64,000 bases of DNA, from assembly GCA_017441385.1 (NCBI GenBank), contig JAFRXY010000025.1, positions 1 to 64,000 of the forward strand. The letters run 5' to 3'. This DNA comes from Clostridia bacterium. GTDB lineage: Bacteria; Bacillota; Clostridia; Oscillospirales; Acutalibacteraceae. The position numbers and the translations under genes are program-made. Below the pieces are notes generated by a model. That model saw only the letters and a list, made by a program, of their open reading frames with translations, made no database searches and was not told the DNA's origin. The stretch's first letter is position 1. Every line of letters begins with the position of its first letter. Shown piece after piece: positions 61,591-64,000 of the stretch.

Positions 61591-62817
61591 TTACTTTACC
61601 GCCTTATGGAAGACCTTCTTGCCTTTCCTGATAATAACGTAGCCCTTTTCGGCAAAATCGGCTTCGGTGAGGGTGGCCTTGGGGTCGGTCACCTTTGCTT
61701 CATTCACGGAAACGCCGCCCTGTTCAATCAGCCGGCGTGCCTCGCCGTTGGACTTGCAGAGCTTGCAGCGCACCATGAGATTTAAAATCCCTATGGCGCC
61801 GTCGGTGAAATCAGCATCGTCAAGCTGTGTGGAAGGCATATTCTCGCTGTCGCCGCCTGCCGCGAAGATGGACTTGGCCGCTTCCATCGCCTTGTCGGCT
61901 TCTTCCTTGCCGTGCACAAGGGTGGTCAGCTCGTAGGCGAGAATCTCCTTGGCGCGGTTGAGCTGGCTGCCTTCCCAGCCGCTCATCTTGTCGATTTCCT
62001 CCAGCGGGAGGAAGGTCAGCATGCGTATGCATTTGAGCACATCGGCGTCGTCCACATTGCGCCAGTACTGGAAGAAATCGTAGGGGGATGTTTTGGCGGG
62101 GTCAAGCCAGACGGCGCCCTTGGCGGTTTTGCCCATCTTCTTGCCCTCGGAATTGAGCAGCAGCGTGATGGTCATGGCGTGCGCGTCCTTGCCCAGCTTG
62201 CGGCGGATAAGCTCGGTGCCGCCCAGCATGTTCGACCACTGGTCGTCCCCGCCGAATTGCAGATTGCAGCCGTATTCCTTGAAAAGATGCAGGAAGTCGT
62301 AGCTCTGCATGATCATGTAATTGAATTCCAGGAAGCTGAGTCCTTTCTCCATGCGCTGCTTGTAGCACTCGGCGCGGAGCATGTTGTTGACCGAGAAGCA
62401 GGCGCCCACGTCGCGCAGCAATTCGATGTAATTCAGCCCCAGCAGCCAGTCGGCGTTGTTGACCAGCTGTGCCTTGCCTTCGCCGAAGTCGATGAATTTG
62501 CTCATCTGCTGCTTGAAGCAATCCACATTGTGGGCGATGGTTTCGGTGGTCATCATCTGCCGGAGATCGCTTCTTCCGGAAGGGTCGCCCACCATCGCGG
62601 TGCCGCCGCCCACAAGGGCAATCGGCTTGTTGCCCGCCATTTGCAGCCGCTTCATCAGGCAGAGCGCCATGAAGTGCCCCACATGCAGCGAATCCGCCGT
62701 CGGGTCGAATCCGATGTAGAAGGTAGCCTTGCCGTTGTTGATGAGTTCCTTGATTTCTTCCTCGTTTGTCACCTGGGCAATCAGCCCTCTGGCGACCAGT
62801 TCTTCGTAGATTTGCAT
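61591..62817 (-). CDS. tyrS: Tyrosyl-tRNA synthetase
   Basis: 408 residues. YIGFDPTADSLHVGH holds the HIGH-type motif (H45-V-G-H48), and KKMGKT is the KMSKS-type motif near 230. The C-terminal S4 RNA-binding domain (about 345-405: GEARRLIEQGGVSVNEAKV) is present. AAGGAG precedes the ATG. T-box leader upstream with a TAC specifier. Confidence 0.97.
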   Translation of the reverse strand: MQIYEELVARGLIAQVTNEEEIKELINNGKATFYIGFDPTADSLHVGHFMALCLMKRLQMAGNKPIALVGGGTAMVGDPSGRSDLRQMMTTETIAHNVDCFKQQMSKFIDFGEGKAQLVNNADWLLGLNYIELLRDVGACFSVNNMLRAECYKQRMEKGLSFLEFNYMIMQSYDFLHLFKEYGCNLQFGGDDQWSNMLGGTELIRRKLGKDAHAMTITLLLNSEGKKMGKTAKGAVWLDPAKTSPYDFFQYWRNVDDADVLKCIRMLTFLPLEEIDKMSGWEGSQLNRAKEILAYELTTLVHGKEEADKAMEAAKSIFAAGGDSENMPSTQLDDADFTDGAIGILNLMVRCKLCKSNGEARRLIEQGGVSVNEAKVTDPKATLTEADFAEKGYVIIRKGKKVFHKAVK

Positions 62818-62862
62818 TTTTCAAAACTCCTTAATGAAATAATTTACGGCAAAAAACAAAAA

Positions 62863-63190
62863 GTCCTCTGCCAAAAACGACAGAGGACGAATTCTTTACA
62901 GGAAATCCGTGTTACCACCTCTATTTGCCCATGCTTCACAGCGATGAGCCTCCGTGAGTGACGGCGATTCCTTCACAGACAATCGGAAAAGCGATCACTC
63001 CGCGCTGTAACGTGCGCCCACGTCCGCTCCTACTTGCGTTCATCCGCCGACCGGAAGGAATCCGCCGGAAAACCGTTCAGAGCGGCAGCTCCGCGATGTA
63101 TTTCACCCCTGACCCGCACCGCCTTGCACCGACCGGCGGCTCTCTGTGGCTGAATCGAATGGGCTACTTCTTCGCTTCATCGCCTTGTAT
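62863..63190 (-). ncRNA. T-box riboswitch (tyrosine) of tyrS
   Basis: On the minus strand: long stem I region, a GAAATACATC specifier loop whose TAC (plus-strand 63098-63100) fits Tyr, the T-box bulge AGAGGTGGTAACACGGA (62906-62923), and the terminator GTCCTCTG/CAGAGGAC (62863-62888) followed by TTTTTG. Uncharged tRNA-Tyr should stop the terminator from forming. Confidence 0.93.
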
Positions 63191-63197
63191 GAGATGT

Positions 63198-63226
63198 ATT
63201 AAAGCACATTTTCCCCGGATTGTCAA
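63198..63226 (-). promoter_or_regulatory. Promoter of the T-box/tyrS transcript
   Basis: On the minus strand TTGACA (63221-63226), a 17-base spacer, TTTAAT (63198-63203). Confidence 0.8.
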
Positions 63227-63281
63227 GTGGTAATTCAATGAAAAATATGCAATCAATCATTGTAAAAATTGTTAAAACACA

Positions 63282-63310
63282 TTGACTTTTATTTCGACTT
63301 ATGATAAAAT
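63282..63310 (+). promoter_or_regulatory. Promoter of the last gene in the window
   Basis: TTGACT (63282-63287), a 17-base spacer, TAAAAT (63305-63310). About 145 bases of leader, in which nothing is recognised. Confidence 0.6.
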
Positions 63311-63456
63311 CTTATCAATTTTGTATACGGAAAACAACGTATACTAACAAAATTTTACTTGCGGGAATTTAACTGCGAAAAATACCTTGTTTCAGCAAAT
63401 TCACTGAGTGAGAGCGGTTCTCAATTATTTTACACATTTAAAGGAGCATAATCAAA

Positions 63457-64000
63457 TTGAATCGGGTTAACACGTTATTATCAAAAAAGTATGATTCCAA
63501 ATACTGGAAAATAGGCGTATGTATCTACATGATCACTGCGGCCTATCTCATTCTTTTTCAGTCCTTCAGAGGATTGACAAGCGACGACCTGTTTTATTCT
63601 GATTTTCCCGCACACCTGAACGTCACTTCCCATTCATGGTATTCACTGTACCATTTCCCTGTGCTGATCGCCAATTATATAGGGGGGTATCGCGGCGCCG
63701 CCATTGCCAGCCTGATTGTTATTTTATGCTGTGATTTTCTGTGTATTTACAGCATCAGGAAGTATTTTGCGGAAAAAATATCCAACCGATATATAGTGGA
63801 TTTCTTATCCGTTGCGGTTTTACTGGTCTCCATGATCATTATCGTTTTCCGGGAAAGATGGTATGTGGGAATCGGAACGCCGAATCCGTGGCACACTCCT
63901 ACCTATCGGGTGGCCAAGCCTTTTTCCATTCTGTCGTTTTATTATTTTTTGAGACTGTATGAGAATCTGCATCTGAAAATTGACGGATATAAAAAGGATC
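63457..64000 (+). CDS. Multipass membrane protein, 5' part (runs off window)
   Basis: The frame is open from TTG 63,457 (AAAGGAG upstream) to the window end, 181 codons. Helices at IGVCIYMITAAYLILFQSF, AAIASLIVILCCDFLCIYSI and FLSVAVLLVSMIIIVF. The short motif GTPNPWHTPTYRVAKPFS resembles a loop found in predicted envelope-polysaccharide membrane proteins of Firmicutes, which is a weak clue. The C-terminal part is missing. Confidence 0.7.
   Translation, partial: MNRVNTLLSKKYDSKYWKIGVCIYMITAAYLILFQSFRGLTSDDLFYSDFPAHLNVTSHSWYSLYHFPVLIANYIGGYRGAAIASLIVILCCDFLCIYSIRKYFAEKISNRYIVDFLSVAVLLVSMIIIVFRERWYVGIGTPNPWHTPTYRVAKPFSILSFYYFLRLYENLHLKIDGYKKD

Noticed and set aside
62818-63190. Plus-strand frame at 62,958-63,233 as a small gene
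   Set aside because: It lies wholly in the T-box leader of tyrS, and its sequence is explained by that RNA.

Overview
The window is a bacterial chromosome segment from a Gram-positive anaerobe, most likely a Clostridia member of the Oscillospirales (Ruminococcaceae-like). This placement is inferred from gene content. The evidence is strong GGAGG ribosome sites with many TTG and GTG starts, textbook TTGACA-17-TATAAT promoters, a tyrosine T-box, an FMN riboswitch before an ECF riboflavin transporter, the pyruvate formate-lyase pair, the YfmF/YfmH peptidase pair, and several Thr-, Pro- or Asp-rich surface proteins. Genes sit on both strands, and most of the sequence is core housekeeping DNA broken by small accessory patches.

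Positions 1-15,500 hold the end of an ABC-F ATPase, an SH3/serine-hydrolase surface protein, a G5/3D cell-wall protein with a structured leader, a phosphohexomutase, yfmF-yfmH-lgt, a Pro/Glu/Lys-rich membrane protein, folD and a diaminopimelate-decarboxylase-like gene. Positions 15,600-21,800 (minus strand) hold a RelBE-type pair and a tightly overlapping aromatic amino-acid operon, tyrA-aroB-aroA-aroC-pheA. Divergent from it (21,900-26,250) is the most unusual operon here: glycosyltransferase, two sibling small lipoproteins carrying VYGPP motifs, a radical SAM/SPASM enzyme and a polysaccharide-type flippase. It looks like a system that makes a modified, surface-displayed lipopeptide.

Positions 26,350-41,650 carry secA, a flavin reductase, a foldase-like lipoprotein, rpmB, a WYL regulator, an envelope operon (lipoprotein, NAGPA-type phosphodiester glycosidase, and a degenerate Lgt paralogue with a repeat tail), the riboswitch-controlled riboflavin transporter and a giant YfhO-like membrane protein. 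A tRNA-Pro opens an AT-richer accessory island (41,800-47,260). It has a four-helix-bundle protein, a Phd/ParE pair, a conjugation-ATPase remnant, a YefM antitoxin with a YoeB toxin fused in frame to a cell-surface anchor domain, and a Ro60 (TROVE) orthologue preceded by a promoter and a noncoding stretch that could encode a Y RNA.

Positions 47,280-64,000 hold a lipoprotein, a GH31 glucosidase, a phosphatidylserine decarboxylase with an altered processing motif, tRNA-Asp, tRNA-Thr and tRNA-Gly, a PIG-L deacetylase, a GNAT acetyltransferase, nth, pflA-pflB, a UPF0175/PIN toxin-antitoxin cassette between 21-bp direct repeats, an Mrp-type Fe-S ATPase, a YunG-like gene, T-box-controlled tyrS, and the start of a membrane protein cut by the window edge. 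Repeat-bearing, sugar-related and lipid-linked envelope functions recur across the window. All functional calls rest on reading motifs by eye; no database search was run.
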